From: a virus
DNA length: 64,000 nucleotides
Strand: one strand, 5' to 3'
IMG/VR virus record: IMGVR_UViG_3300007354_000004
Coordinates: 17,156-81,155 of that record
The notes under the pieces are model-generated. The model ran no database searches and was not told the DNA's origin. It saw only the letters and a program-made list of their open reading frames with translations. Of this stretch, positions 32,839 to 41,182 are shown piece after piece (within the stretch, counting starts at the first letter, position 1; each line of letters starts with the position of its first letter). Made by a program: the position numbers and the translations under genes.

Positions 32839-32871
32839 TAAGACGAAACTTTGTACAAAGCAAATGCGTAA

Positions 32872-33075
32872 TTATGCGCGCTTATCCTCTAGAACATAGA
32901 TCCCGGCAATTTCCTCAATGTAATCTGCGAGATCTAATGCTTGAGTGTACCAGTATAAGCCATCATCGTATAGAGCGTTATACTTGTGCTGCAGCGTATC
33001 GATAGTTTTTAGTGCCTGGTGTAATCTCAACCATAGACCGATGATGATAGCAATTAACAGGATGTAAAGCATAGA
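32872..33075 (-). CDS. 67-aa membrane-anchored protein
   Basis: TTGGAGCGATCT fixes ATG 33075. One N-terminal transmembrane helix, then a helical soluble tail with Y-N-A-L-Y-D-D-G-L-Y-W-Y and an acidic end D-Y-I-E-E-I-A-G-I. The gene at 35000 has the same plan (helix, charged linker, E-E-I-T-G-I end) and is probably a paralogue. Confidence 0.6.
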   Translation of the reverse strand, partial: SMLYILLIAIIIGLWLRLHQALKTIDTLQHKYNALYDDGLYWYTQALDLADYIEEIAGIYVLEDKRA

Positions 33076-33146
33076 TCGCTCCAAACGTCCAAAAATAGGG
33101 CTAAAAACGACGATAAGTATATCATGATAGGTAATACCTGATAAGT

Positions 33147-33242
33147 CTAAAGGTGCATAGAATCGTCTTGTAGTGCCCATAGCATTCTAAACGATGCTAC
33201 AGTAAGAATAACGAGAATCAAGCATACAATGAACTTTTTCAC
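33147..33242 (-). CDS. 31-aa membrane peptide
   Basis: GTG 33242 with AGGAG eight bases upstream. MKKFIVCLILVILTVASF is a basic start plus hydrophobic helix, signal-anchor like. Confidence 0.5.
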   Translation of the reverse strand: MKKFIVCLILVILTVASFRMLWALQDDSMHL

Positions 33243-33253
33243 GGTTTGTACTC

Positions 33254-33448
33254 CTATGGCTTAATAAAATAGAGCCTGTCATCTGATGGATTATAGTATC
33301 GCGTACTGCGGCCGTTAGCGTATGTCCAGAACCTGGAAAAGATAGCGTTAGTCATTTTGATCGGTTTGCTGCGCTTACCCTGTCGGTATGGGGTAACGAT
33401 AGCGCCACCAGCGAACACGTATACGCGCCAACCATTATACATATTCAT
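33254..33448 (-). CDS. hypothetical basic protein, 64 aa
   Basis: AGGAATAAAAATC precedes the ATG. Basic, Tyr/Arg-rich beta protein. Unknown. Confidence 0.6.
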   Translation of the reverse strand: MNMYNGWRVYVFAGGAIVTPYRQGKRSKPIKMTNAIFSRFWTYANGRSTRYYNPSDDRLYFIKP

Positions 33449-33490
33449 GATTTTTATTCCTATCGATAGGGGATCCGAAGATCCCCGGCA

Positions 33491-34024
33491 TCAAACGAGC
33501 AGCTTATGGTTTTTCCAGATTAGATCTACTGGACGATCCATGTGTGGAATAGTTCCCCAAGCTAATCCCCAAATATGGCTATAATCTGTTCCAGATTCAT
33601 CTAGTAAAACAAACAAGAGAGCGTAGTCACAATTTAACCAATCTTCTGAGTCAATCCAGTTTGGATCCTCTTCTAGACTTGAGTCAAGGTATCCAATAGA
33701 GCATAGAGTAGCTAAAACGTCATAATCTCTATCAACTAATATTGCATCAGGAATAAAATAATCCAGATCCTTTACTGTGCGGATTAGCTCGGATTCTAGA
33801 CCATAACGAAAGACTAGACTCATGTAGATCTGTTTGCCATCATCTGAAAGCGTCTCGTATGACAGATTAGGCTTAGGATGAAAGCCCATACGCGACAATT
33901 GGAAACTAGTAGACATTTTGCGTCTTAGATTGCTAGGACGCTCTTGTAGGATGCCACTAACGTTAAAATCAGACTCTAGCAGGTAATGAGCTTCCATTAG
34001 ATCGAACGTATTATCTGTAATCAT
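33491..34024 (-). CDS. hypothetical protein, 177 aa
   Basis: AGGAGCAAAAATC precedes the ATG. Acidic alpha/beta protein; C-terminus Trp-rich. Unknown. Confidence 0.65.
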   Translation of the reverse strand: MITDNTFDLMEAHYLLESDFNVSGILQERPSNLRRKMSTSFQLSRMGFHPKPNLSYETLSDDGKQIYMSLVFRYGLESELIRTVKDLDYFIPDAILVDRDYDVLATLCSIGYLDSSLEEDPNWIDSEDWLNCDYALLFVLLDESGTDYSHIWGLAWGTIPHMDRPVDLIWKNHKLLV

Positions 34025-34105
34025 GATTTTTGCTCCTATAGTCTATCCTGACAAATATCAGGCTTTAAATAAAAATAAATTTAAGTATCAATAAGTAACT
34101 AAAGT

Positions 34106-34609
34106 CTATATTTCTTCAGACGTGAGAGATTTATAATTTCCCCATAGATCCCAGCCTAATTCCGCCGCTAATTGTCGTACTGGACCTTGAGACGTTTGCA
34201 TGTCGATCAATCCGCGTTTTTCGCCTACAATCTTCGCTGTGATTGAAGTGATATTGATCAATTCGCCATCGCGTACAACGTAGGCGCAAAGTAGAGTATG
34301 CACGAAGTTTTGATCGTATCGCGAATAGTGTCCCATGTTTTTGGCGTAGATTTTAGATCCTATTGGCAACATGTCTCGCAATTGATCGTAGACGTTATAC
34401 AAGTGAGTCTGTGGCGATGACAGGGCGTCATAATCGACGACAGTGTAAGTATGATATTTGTTGAGTCTAGGCTTTTTGTTGTCATAGATTGTGCCGCCAA
34501 GCGTGCGCCTAATCTCAAATGCCCTATCTTGATTGTCTGTGATCACTAATACCGTATCGTGCGAGCGTTTCGCTTTGATTGTGTATTGGCGCGTTAGTTT
34601 GTTTTTCAT
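34106..34609 (-). CDS. hypothetical protein, 167 aa
   Basis: AGGAGGATCCACCCA precedes the ATG. A basic N-terminal region (~1-50) with T-V-L-V-I-T-D-N and a beta-rich remainder. Unknown. Confidence 0.65.
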   Translation of the reverse strand: MKNKLTRQYTIKAKRSHDTVLVITDNQDRAFEIRRTLGGTIYDNKKPRLNKYHTYTVVDYDALSSPQTHLYNVYDQLRDMLPIGSKIYAKNMGHYSRYDQNFVHTLLCAYVVRDGELINITSITAKIVGEKRGLIDMQTSQGPVRQLAAELGWDLWGNYKSLTSEEI

Positions 34610-34629
34610 TGGGTGGATCCTCCTATGGT

Positions 34630-34923
34630 CTAGAAGTCTGAATTTTGCGATATGAATTGATCACGCTCTGCTTTGGTTGAGAACACCATAACACCGATAC
34701 TGATGTTATAAGCAGTATCGTCAAATTGATCGGGCCATGCGTAGTAATATCCATCCCAGGCATTGCCCGATACCTTATACCCGTCATCGCGGCAATCACG
34801 CGCCAAACTTGCGGCATAACTCAATGCCTCTTTTTTATTGGTGATGTATTCGACGTTATCGGGCATGTAGCAGCCGGTCAAGCCTTGTGTAACGCAATAG
34901 ACTAGCCAAGATTTTTTATTCAT
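34630..34923 (-). CDS. hypothetical protein, 97 aa
   Basis: The leader AGGAGCATAGAATC is shared with the genes at 35173 and 36015. Contains three Cys and many Tyr; no signal sequence. Unknown. Confidence 0.65.
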   Translation of the reverse strand: MNKKSWLVYCVTQGLTGCYMPDNVEYITNKKEALSYAASLARDCRDDGYKVSGNAWDGYYYAWPDQFDDTAYNISIGVMVFSTKAERDQFISQNSDF

Positions 34924-34999
34924 GATTCTATGCTCCTATCTAATTCTGGCAATATTGCCATTCTGAATAAAAAATAAGTCTAAGTAGTTTATTGGACGA

Positions 35000-35173
35000 T
35001 CAAAGAATATCGATACCAGTAATCTCCTCAAGCGTGCAAGCGATAAATGCGTAATCGTCCCATAATCTAGAGTATGCTACGCTCCAATCCTTGACGTGAG
35101 TTTCTCTGATTCTACGTTCACGCCAGAGTAGGGCAATGGTGATGATTAGTGCAATTGCGAGTATGGTTGTCAT
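35000..35173 (-). CDS. 57-aa membrane-anchored protein
   Basis: Begins MTTILAIALIITIALLW: one transmembrane helix, then a charged helix and the end T-L-E-E-I-T-G-I. Same plan as the gene at 32872. GGAGCATAGAATC precedes ATG 35173. Confidence 0.6.
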   Translation of the reverse strand: MTTILAIALIITIALLWRERRIRETHVKDWSVAYSRLWDDYAFIACTLEEITGIDIL

Positions 35174-35177
35174 GATT

Positions 35178-35264
35178 CTATGCTCCGACGTAGGGATCCT
35201 CAAGTTCGGGGATCCGCGCTTTCAGTGATTCCGGAAATGTGATGTTAAATTGTGATTCCAGCAT
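35178..35264 (-). CDS. possible 28-aa peptide
   Basis: A short frame starting MLESQFNITF between two well supported genes, with only a weak TTGGGA site. It fills an otherwise empty 130-base gap. Low certainty. Confidence 0.35.
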   Translation of the reverse strand: MLESQFNITFPESLKARIPELEDPYVGA

Positions 35265-35304
35265 TGCCAATCCCAACTTTAGATCGTGACGATTGGCAAA
35301 AGAA

Positions 35305-35724
35305 TTATTGATTGTTTAGGTAGCTTACGAACGTTTCCCGTAAACTATCCGCTAAACACAAAAGGGATTCTAATTGGTGACACAGATAACGTAGATCTTC
35401 GATATCTAGATAGTTTGGATTGTCATTAGAAAACCCAGCAACTAACCACCCGTTGGATCGACCGTCAATATAGACTTGTGATCTATTTGTCTGATTGTGC
35501 TCCTCAATTGCTATAGCGATTAGTTCCCATACGGTGTGATATGGATCGTTTAATAGCTGATAAGCGTGATCTTGTTGTTCTGGCGTCAAATTAAGCGCGT
35601 ACAGTTTGATACATACTGCACGATTGCCACTAGGTGAACGTTGATCAAAAGATCGTATGAATTCAACCATTTTAGAACGACTACGCTTATCCGTTTTATG
35701 TGTGTATGGATATCTGTGGTTCAT
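35305..35724 (-). CDS. hypothetical protein, 139 aa
   Basis: AGGAGCAATCTACA precedes the ATG. Basic N-terminus, helical middle, acidic helical C-terminus. Unknown. Confidence 0.65.
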   Translation of the reverse strand: MNHRYPYTHKTDKRSRSKMVEFIRSFDQRSPSGNRAVCIKLYALNLTPEQQDHAYQLLNDPYHTVWELIAIAIEEHNQTNRSQVYIDGRSNGWLVAGFSNDNPNYLDIEDLRYLCHQLESLLCLADSLRETFVSYLNNQ

Positions 35725-35742
35725 TGTAGATTGCTCCTATGC

Positions 35743-36015
35743 TTACAACGTGTCACTGGGCGAATAGGGGCGATTAACCACAAACCAAACCGGATCCCCA
35801 TTGATAGGGTAGTGCCAGATCTCGTTACTTTCCTCAAAATATACGAGTCGTGATCTATCTGGCATATTGAAAACTGCTCTGTGAGTGATCTCTACATTAT
35901 TTCCTGTAATGGTCCAGTCTTCAAAAATTCCGACTTGTTCAGACTGTGCGAAAGCCTGTTGAATCTTTCGCCCGAATTCTCGAATGCTGATATAGGTTGG
36001 TTCTGTGAGATTCAT
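35743..36015 (-). CDS. hypothetical protein, 90 aa
   Basis: Shared leader AGGAGCATAGAATC. Beta-rich C-terminal half with several Trp/Pro. Unknown. Confidence 0.65.
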   Translation of the reverse strand: MNLTEPTYISIREFGRKIQQAFAQSEQVGIFEDWTITGNNVEITHRAVFNMPDRSRLVYFEESNEIWHYPINGDPVWFVVNRPYSPSDTL

Positions 36016-36106
36016 GATTCTATGCTCCTACGCTAATTTGTCGATTGAGCCTAAGCTCACTGCTGCGCACTAACGCGGATTAATGCGCAGTGTGTGAGAC
36101 TAGATT

Positions 36107-36466
36107 CTAGCGTGCTTTGCCTGACCCATTGCAGTGAAAACATATACCGCCTGATACGTGCGAGTATTCGCGGATGTGTCCAGTTCCGCCGCACTTAGGA
36201 CATACATGCTTAGGATACACTTCCGCGTCTTCGGCATTGCCCAGATCATAACCATGTTGAGTGAGGTAGAAATACATGTACTGACCGCGCATAAGTGTTA
36301 CAATCAGACCGCGCGATTCTAATGCATCAAGCGTTTTACTGTTAGCATCCCATAAGGCATTAACAGTATCACGTTGCGCAAGTTTGGATTCCGGCGATTC
36401 GAATGTTGCACCATACTCACGTTTAGCGTTATCTAAGACTTGTTGCATACCGCGCGATAGCTTCAT
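36107..36466 (-). CDS. DnaJ-type zinc-finger protein, 119 aa
   Basis: GGAGGATCAAACC precedes the ATG. The C-terminus has CPKCGGTGHI...CFHCNGSGKA, two CxxCxGxG-like knuckles as in the DnaJ central domain. The first ~80 residues (M-Q-Q-V-L-D-N-A-K-R ... L-E-S-R-G-L-I) look like a winged-helix. A nucleic-acid-binding regulator is plausible; it is the first gene of the cluster. Confidence 0.7.
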   Translation of the reverse strand: MKLSRGMQQVLDNAKREYGATFESPESKLAQRDTVNALWDANSKTLDALESRGLIVTLMRGQYMYFYLTQHGYDLGNAEDAEVYPKHVCPKCGGTGHIREYSHVSGGICFHCNGSGKAR

Positions 36467-36667
36467 GGTTTGATCCTCCAGTGTGCTCGTTTGATGCTTT
36501 CATTATCTCACGTATAATTGTATCGTACCCTACGGATTCCCTACGCTTGCATTAAGATAGAGTTAAGGATCAATAGAGATAGAGCATGTCGATGAGCGTC
36601 AATATATAGGTTGTAAGATATCAGACATCTGATATCTGATGTGTGGGTAATGGTGGACGTTAAAAAT

Positions 36668-36857
36668 AGTACGCCATAGAACTATTCTATATGGAACTAT
36701 TCTATGGCGTATCATTTAACTATGGAGGGAAACGCGCATTCTCATTACAGAATATTACACTTGTAAGATCTTACAATTAGAATAAACGATGCACGCGCAT
36801 CATAAACGTTTTTGATGCGATAACATCAGATATTAGATAGTACGACATAGAACTATT
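36668..36857. repeat. 12-bp hairpin and 19-bp direct repeats
   Basis: TACGCCATAGAA (36670-36681) pairs with TTCTATGGCGTA (36700-36711). AGTACGCCATAGAACTATT at 36668 recurs at 36839 with one change. GAACTATTCTAT is also duplicated inside the hairpin. Confidence 0.6.
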
Positions 36858-36925
36858 TGATATCAAACTAATTCCGGCCTGGTATCTGAGGGAACAGAAT
36901 CACCAGACTGTCACCTTAAACAGAT

Positions 36926-36975
36926 GTTCTATCGCTCGTTTGTTCTAGCCACCTGGCAATCGAACTTCTGTTCTA
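36926..36975 (+). repeat. GTTCTA iterons, set B
   Basis: GTTCTA at 36926, 36942 and 36970 (spacings 16 and 28). Same core and 16-base period as set A at 32749. Confidence 0.55.
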
Positions 36976-37083
36976 TTAGCCGCCGCCTGACTCGCTCGGT
37001 CGCGCCGCCGACACTACGCATCTAACCTGATTTTGACGCGAGCACATTTTCTGAGACTGGTTTTTGCTATTTATAATTGTCTC

Positions 37084-37112
37084 TTGACTTCTCCTGCCTT
37101 TGATGGTACTCT
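37084..37112 (+). promoter_or_regulatory. rightward promoter
   Basis: TTGACT, 17 bases, TACTCT, just upstream of the methyltransferase start. It is one of several 17-spaced promoters on this strand. Confidence 0.7.
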
Positions 37113-37129
37113 CGTCTGTGGAGGCGCTT

Positions 37130-37825
37130 ATGATTCAATTAAACCGCATCTACAATCAAGATTGTCTGGATACAATGTCGCGCATTCCTGATGGGTTTGT
37201 GGATCTTACGATCACTTCTCCGCCCTATAACTTGGGCAATACTCATCACACAGGGAACAAGCGACATCAGCCTTATGACGATAATATGCCAGAAGACGAA
37301 TATCAGCAGTGGCAAATTAAAGTTTTGGAAGAGTTATATAGGATCACTAAACCAACCGGTAGTTTAATTTACAACCACAAGAACAGGATCAGAAAGGGTG
37401 TATCTATAACGCCCTATATCTGGTTATTACAGACTTCTTGGATTATTAAGCAGGAGATAGTTTGGTTTAATGGCAGTCAGAACTTTGACAAGATCCGCTT
37501 TTATCCTATGACTGAGCGGTTGTATTGGCTGGCAAAATCTCCAAAAACTAAATTGTTTAATGCAATTAGTCATCACGATTTATTTGATACAAAGGAGTGG
37601 AAAGCAGAAGGCACGAATAAGAATCATACACGTAGTTTTCCTTTGAAAATGGTTCAGGATGTATTGCTGTGTTTTCCTGATGCTAAGGTTATATATGATC
37701 CTTTTATGGGAAGTGGAACAGTGGCGGTAGCGTCTATTCTGTCAGGTAGAGATTATATTGGTAGTGAGATTTCTTCTGATTACTGTACATTATCTGAATC
37801 TGAAGTATTAGGTGTGTGGTCTTGA
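37130..37825 (+). CDS. DNA methyltransferase, N4/N6 beta class
   Basis: A 231-residue protein starting at ATG 37130 after GTGGAGG. The catalytic motif TSPPYN (29-34) comes first and the AdoMet motif DPFMGSGTV near residue 192 last, the beta-class order. TSPPY is frequent in N4-cytosine enzymes but also found in N6-adenine ones. No restriction nuclease is adjacent, so protection or regulation of phage DNA is likely. Confidence 0.87.
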   Translation: MIQLNRIYNQDCLDTMSRIPDGFVDLTITSPPYNLGNTHHTGNKRHQPYDDNMPEDEYQQWQIKVLEELYRITKPTGSLIYNHKNRIRKGVSITPYIWLLQTSWIIKQEIVWFNGSQNFDKIRFYPMTERLYWLAKSPKTKLFNAISHHDLFDTKEWKAEGTNKNHTRSFPLKMVQDVLLCFPDAKVIYDPFMGSGTVAVASILSGRDYIGSEISSDYCTLSESEVLGVWS

Positions 37826-37850
37826 TTTTTCGGGGATATACCTGTAAACT
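37822..37850 (+). promoter_or_regulatory. rightward promoter
   Basis: TTGATT, 17 bases, TAAACT, upstream of the gene starting at 37878. Confidence 0.55.
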
Positions 37851-37877
37851 ATATCTGAGCGAAATTTGGAGGTAACA

Positions 37878-38321
37878 GTGGCTAAATCGTTTTTCGGTGA
37901 GTGGTTCGAGAAAGCGCGCGAAAAGGCGCTGGGGCGTATTCACATTTATCCTGGTCTATGGGTATTCTCTAAAGATGCTCCCGATGAAGACGACGCCCAG
38001 TCACGTTTTACCCGCCCCGATGCCGATGGCGTCTCGATGGAATGCATCGGGCAAAAGGCCGTGTTCTGCGGTAATCAAGTGTGGCAGGATCAATATCCGC
38101 GTATTGCTAGGGGTAAAGTGTATAACTATGCTGTGCCCTGGTCAGTCTGTCGCAAGTGTCGGTTTTATCAGAAATCGGATGACGGAATCAAGTTCCCGCG
38201 ATGTTTGTGGAAAGCAAAGGCGCAGACAGTTAGTGAGGCTAACTCTGTCGCAGCGCAGTCTATTGTTGATGGCATTCAAAAGACCGCGGAGACAGTGGAT
38301 AAAATTTTTGGTGCTAAGTAG
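37878..38321 (+). CDS. hypothetical protein, 147 aa
   Basis: GTG 37878 follows TTGGAGGTAACA. Central CRKCRFY...FPRC could bind metal; the C-terminus is an Ala/Ser-rich helix. Unknown. Confidence 0.65.
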   Translation: MAKSFFGEWFEKAREKALGRIHIYPGLWVFSKDAPDEDDAQSRFTRPDADGVSMECIGQKAVFCGNQVWQDQYPRIARGKVYNYAVPWSVCRKCRFYQKSDDGIKFPRCLWKAKAQTVSEANSVAAQSIVDGIQKTAETVDKIFGAK

Positions 38322-38346
38322 ATAGGGGCTGGTTTTGTATAGTCTT

Positions 38347-38488
38347 CCCCTCAATAATTAAGATGTGCTTTTTAGGGGTGCATCTACGCGGTGACGAAAG
38401 TTGCCTCTGTTTGTCTGTTGAGGGGAAATAGAGTTAAGAAAGAATTAATGCTTTGGGACTAAAGTATCTAATCTTAATTATTGAGGGG
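38347..38488. repeat. perfect 18-bp inverted repeat with 106-bp centre
   Basis: CCCCTCAATAATTAAGAT (38347-38364) is exactly complementary to 38471-38488. A third TTGAGGGG lies at 38418-38425 inside. The element ends two bases before a promoter. It could fold as a long hairpin RNA or be a MITE-like insertion; no target duplication was recognised. Confidence 0.7.
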
Positions 38489-38490
38489 TC

Positions 38491-38519
38491 TTGACTTGTT
38501 TCCCGTTTAGGTATACACT
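38491..38519 (+). promoter_or_regulatory. rightward promoter
   Basis: TTGACT, 17 bases, TACACT (a TATACA 15 bases away is the alternative), upstream of the gene at 38544. Confidence 0.65.
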
Positions 38520-38543
38520 CGTATCAAATATGTGGAGATCACG

Positions 38544-38942
38544 ATGAAACACATTGTTATTTTTTCTCTTTTATCGGATCCAGAAGTGATTCCAGTAGCG
38601 GACAATTTTGATCGGTGGGAGGAACTAGCTAACGGTAACCCCTATGCGGAGAGTACCGAGGATCTTCCTTCCGAAATAACACTTCCCGAACTGCTAGATG
38701 TAAAAACAGAAGATGGAAAAGTAACCTTCTCTTGGCAGGGGTTTCAGGTCGAGCATAAAGGGTATTTTTATCCGGTAATTGTAGAGTATTTCAATAAAAA
38801 TGTTCGTTCAAGGCAGATTATAGGCTTGCGCTGTAAGTATAAAGTATGGGCTGAAATTGCTACGCTTTGGCTTGTGAATCAGATGCTTTTTATGCGTGAG
38901 GATAGTGTAGAGCGGTGGAAAACTCGTGTTATTGATGTCTAG
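38544..38942 (+). CDS. hypothetical protein, 132 aa
   Basis: The GGAGATCACG leader is shared with the next gene. Begins MKHIVIFSLLSD; acidic, beta-rich with a helical end. Unknown. Confidence 0.65.
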   Translation: MKHIVIFSLLSDPEVIPVADNFDRWEELANGNPYAESTEDLPSEITLPELLDVKTEDGKVTFSWQGFQVEHKGYFYPVIVEYFNKNVRSRQIIGLRCKYKVWAEIATLWLVNQMLFMREDSVERWKTRVIDV

Positions 38943-38951
38943 GAGATCACG

Positions 38952-39209
38952 ATGAGCACGTATACGGACGAACAATTACAGCAGTTAATTCCCTTCATAG
39001 AGAAACTTGCGGAGTACAACCCCGGCAGCGGGTATGATCTATCTAAAGCGTTGATATCTGAAATGCTGCACCTTCGGAGTTTGTTACGTGAAGTGTGTGA
39101 GGCGGCAGAGGTATATTCTGGTGCAGGATTAGAGTCGTGTAGGGTGTGCTTTCGTATTCCTCATGCTCCCGACTGCCCCGTTGGTATTGCAAAGAAGTTT
39201 TTAGGTTAG
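38952..39209 (+). CDS. hypothetical protein with Cys motif, 85 aa
   Basis: AGGAGATCACG precedes the ATG. Helical N-terminus, then CRVCFRIPHAPDCPV, a C-x2-C...H...C zinc-knuckle-like segment seen in small phage proteins. Unknown. Confidence 0.65.
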   Translation: MSTYTDEQLQQLIPFIEKLAEYNPGSGYDLSKALISEMLHLRSLLREVCEAAEVYSGAGLESCRVCFRIPHAPDCPVGIAKKFLG

Positions 39210-39216
39210 GAGACTT

Positions 39217-39609
39217 ATGCAAACCTTTTTACCCTACTCTAGTTTCGAGCGTAGTGCTGAGGCGTTAGATTATCGTCGTCTTGGAAAGCAGCGCGTAGAA
39301 GCCTACCAGATTTTATGTGCGCTGTCTGATTCTAAATATGGTTGGCAGAATCACCCCGCTGTGAGAGTGTGGTGCGGTTACGAAGCTGCGCTAATTGCCT
39401 ATTATTCGGCTGTCTGTCGGGAATGGATCAGTCGGGGGTATCGAAATACAATGCCCGTTTTGGTTCCACAAGCGAATTATAAAATTCCAAACTGGTTAGG
39501 CGATGAGCAGTTTCATTATGCGCACAGATCTAACCTGTACCGGAAAAATTCAGAATTTTACGTACAGTGGAGCGGCATTGATTTGGTGGATTATGTGTGG
39601 CCTGTATAG
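39217..39609 (+). CDS. pyrimidine-d d-glycosylase-like (MSMEG_6728/Pyr_excise) protein
   Basis: A 130-residue protein beginning MQTFLPYSSFERSAEALD followed by Y-R-R-L-G-K-Q-R-V-E-A-Y-Q-I-L, then N-H-P-A-V-R-V-W and L-G-D-E-Q-F-H-x-x-H-R-S-N-L. This is the signature of the MSMEG_6728 family, related to pyrimidine-dimer DNA glycosylases (endonuclease V type). It would repair UV damage or act on modified bases. GGAGACTT precedes the ATG. Confidence 0.8.
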   Translation: MQTFLPYSSFERSAEALDYRRLGKQRVEAYQILCALSDSKYGWQNHPAVRVWCGYEAALIAYYSAVCREWISRGYRNTMPVLVPQANYKIPNWLGDEQFHYAHRSNLYRKNSEFYVQWSGIDLVDYVWPV

Positions 39610-39619
39610 GAGAGTAAAG

Positions 39620-40051
39620 ATGACTAAGTATGGGACGGGTGATCGGGTTGTTTTGAAGAGGCACATTCTGTCTTATCTGGATGGTCCAACGGATCCACGA
39701 CCGGGCGCAACGGGAACTGTTGTTTGGGCAGAGGATATTCTTGAGGTTGAATTTGACGGTTATGGTGTGTATAGAGTACGCGATTATATGCTACGAAAAC
39801 TAACTTCTGATGAGATAATTCAGGAAATTACAGCACGAGCAGAAGCGTCTAGTGGGGGTGATTGGAGCGCCAGTATTAATTCGGACGGAGAGCTGATCAT
39901 TACTATCGATGATCCAGAACAGACCGCCATAATCTGGTGTGGTGATATGGAGACGTGTACGAGTAAAGACCTGAATAATCACAAGTTTCTAGCTAATGCT
40001 CGTAAAGACATCATGTTTTTATTGCAGTACATAAAGAATCAGCATGATTAA
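39620..40051 (+). CDS. hypothetical protein with KOW/SH3-like N-domain
   Basis: Starts at ATG 39620 (TAGGAGAGTAAAG). Residues 5-58 (G-D-R-V-V-L...G-A-T-G-T-V-V-W...E-V-E-F-D-G) look like an SH3/KOW barrel; the rest is acidic alpha/beta. ATGA-type overlap with the next gene. Unknown. Confidence 0.65.
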   Translation: MTKYGTGDRVVLKRHILSYLDGPTDPRPGATGTVVWAEDILEVEFDGYGVYRVRDYMLRKLTSDEIIQEITARAEASSGGDWSASINSDGELIITIDDPEQTAIIWCGDMETCTSKDLNNHKFLANARKDIMFLLQYIKNQHD

Positions 40052-40772
40052 TCGAGTTATGTGTGGGGATTGTCTCGCCCTACTGCCAGAAATTGAAGAC
40101 TCCAGCGTGGATATGGTCTTGTGTGATCTTCCTTACGGGACGACGCAATCTAAGCGAGATGTGGAGATCGATTTAGATTTATTGTGGGATCAATATCTGC
40201 GTGTTTGTAAGGAAAATGCGGCGATTGTCTTGTTTGCGCATAACCAGTTTACGTTTAAGTTGGCGTTGTCCAGATTTGATCTGTATAGATATAAGTATGT
40301 GTGGATCAAGAATAAATCCACCAATCACTTAAATTCTAGAAAGATGCCGCTGCGCGCTCATGAGGATATTCTAGTTTTCTATCGTAGCTTGCCTACTTAC
40401 AATCCTCAGTTTAGTTACGGACATAAGCCTATGAATTGGGCCAGAAAAAAGAGGTCGAGCAACGTTTATGGTGAGGAGAAACGAGTCGTGAATGACGCCG
40501 GAACAACTCGCAGGTATCCGAATGATGTTCTGTATTTTGACGTGGTGAATAATGACGATCCAGAAAGAATCTGTGAATTTCAGAAGCCGGTTGATCTGTG
40601 CGAATTTTTGATTAGAACCTATACCAATCTAGGCGATGTTGTACTGGATAACGCGATGGGATCCGGTTCTGTGTGTCTGGCTGCGCGAAATACAGGTAGA
40701 CTATCTATCGGAATTGAGATCGATCCTGTATTGTGCGAGAAAGCCTACCAGCGGTTGGCTGAGTTTATTTAG
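40044..40772 (+). CDS. DNA methyltransferase, N6-adenine type
   Basis: A 242-residue beta-class enzyme: D-L-P-Y-G-T-T near residue 29 is the catalytic DPPY-like motif and D-N-A-M-G-S-G-S-V near 205 the AdoMet motif. Second of three such genes in this region, different in sequence from the other two, so with distinct targets. Confidence 0.87.
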   Translation: MINRVMCGDCLALLPEIEDSSVDMVLCDLPYGTTQSKRDVEIDLDLLWDQYLRVCKENAAIVLFAHNQFTFKLALSRFDLYRYKYVWIKNKSTNHLNSRKMPLRAHEDILVFYRSLPTYNPQFSYGHKPMNWARKKRSSNVYGEEKRVVNDAGTTRRYPNDVLYFDVVNNDDPERICEFQKPVDLCEFLIRTYTNLGDVVLDNAMGSGSVCLAARNTGRLSIGIEIDPVLCEKAYQRLAEFI

Positions 40773-40805
40773 CACCTTTACACAAAGCAATAACATAATT
40801 GCACC

Positions 40806-40834
40806 TTGACATTCCACCTGTTCGGATGTATGCT
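40806..40834 (+). promoter_or_regulatory. rightward promoter
   Basis: TTGACA, 17 bases, TATGCT, 19 bases before the start at 40853. Confidence 0.7.
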
Positions 40835-40852
40835 TGTCTATGGAGAAATCAC

Positions 40853-41170
40853 GTGGCACATCTCGTTATGGATTTAATTGATATATTTTGTGATAAATAT
40901 CCCGAAGCATCTTGGGGCCCTGCTCATGTTGTATTGGACGATTATAATTTAGACGACGACACTATTGTGCGAAGTCAAAAGTTATTGAAAGAGGCGATCA
41001 TTACCCGTCTTGGATACACTGTAGAAAATCCGGATCCGACATCTGTGGCTTTAGAGTTTTACTCTGTAAAAGAAAACGGTTTATATCGGCACGGATTGTT
41101 AGAGTTAGCCGCAACACACGAGTTCTTAGATTTTTTGCTGACTATTCCAGAAGAAGATCGAGATTTTTGA
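40853..41170 (+). CDS. hypothetical protein, 105 aa
   Basis: GTG 40853 follows GGAGAAATCAC. Alpha/beta, acidic. Unknown. Confidence 0.65.
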   Translation: MAHLVMDLIDIFCDKYPEASWGPAHVVLDDYNLDDDTIVRSQKLLKEAIITRLGYTVENPDPTSVALEFYSVKENGLYRHGLLELAATHEFLDFLLTIPEEDRDF

Positions 41171-41182
41171 GGGTTAGAATCA

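Larger units (their letters stand above)
36467..37083. other. divergent repeat-rich intergenic region
   Basis: No gene with a ribosome site was found. The region holds a 12-bp hairpin, 19-bp direct repeats, GATATCAGA/TCTGATATC palindromes near 36618-36650 and GTTCTA iterons, and separates leftward and rightward clusters. It is a candidate control region or origin. Confidence 0.55.

Noticed and set aside
38347-38488. Calling the inverted repeat an insertion sequence
   Set aside because: There is no transposase frame between the arms and no clear target duplication.
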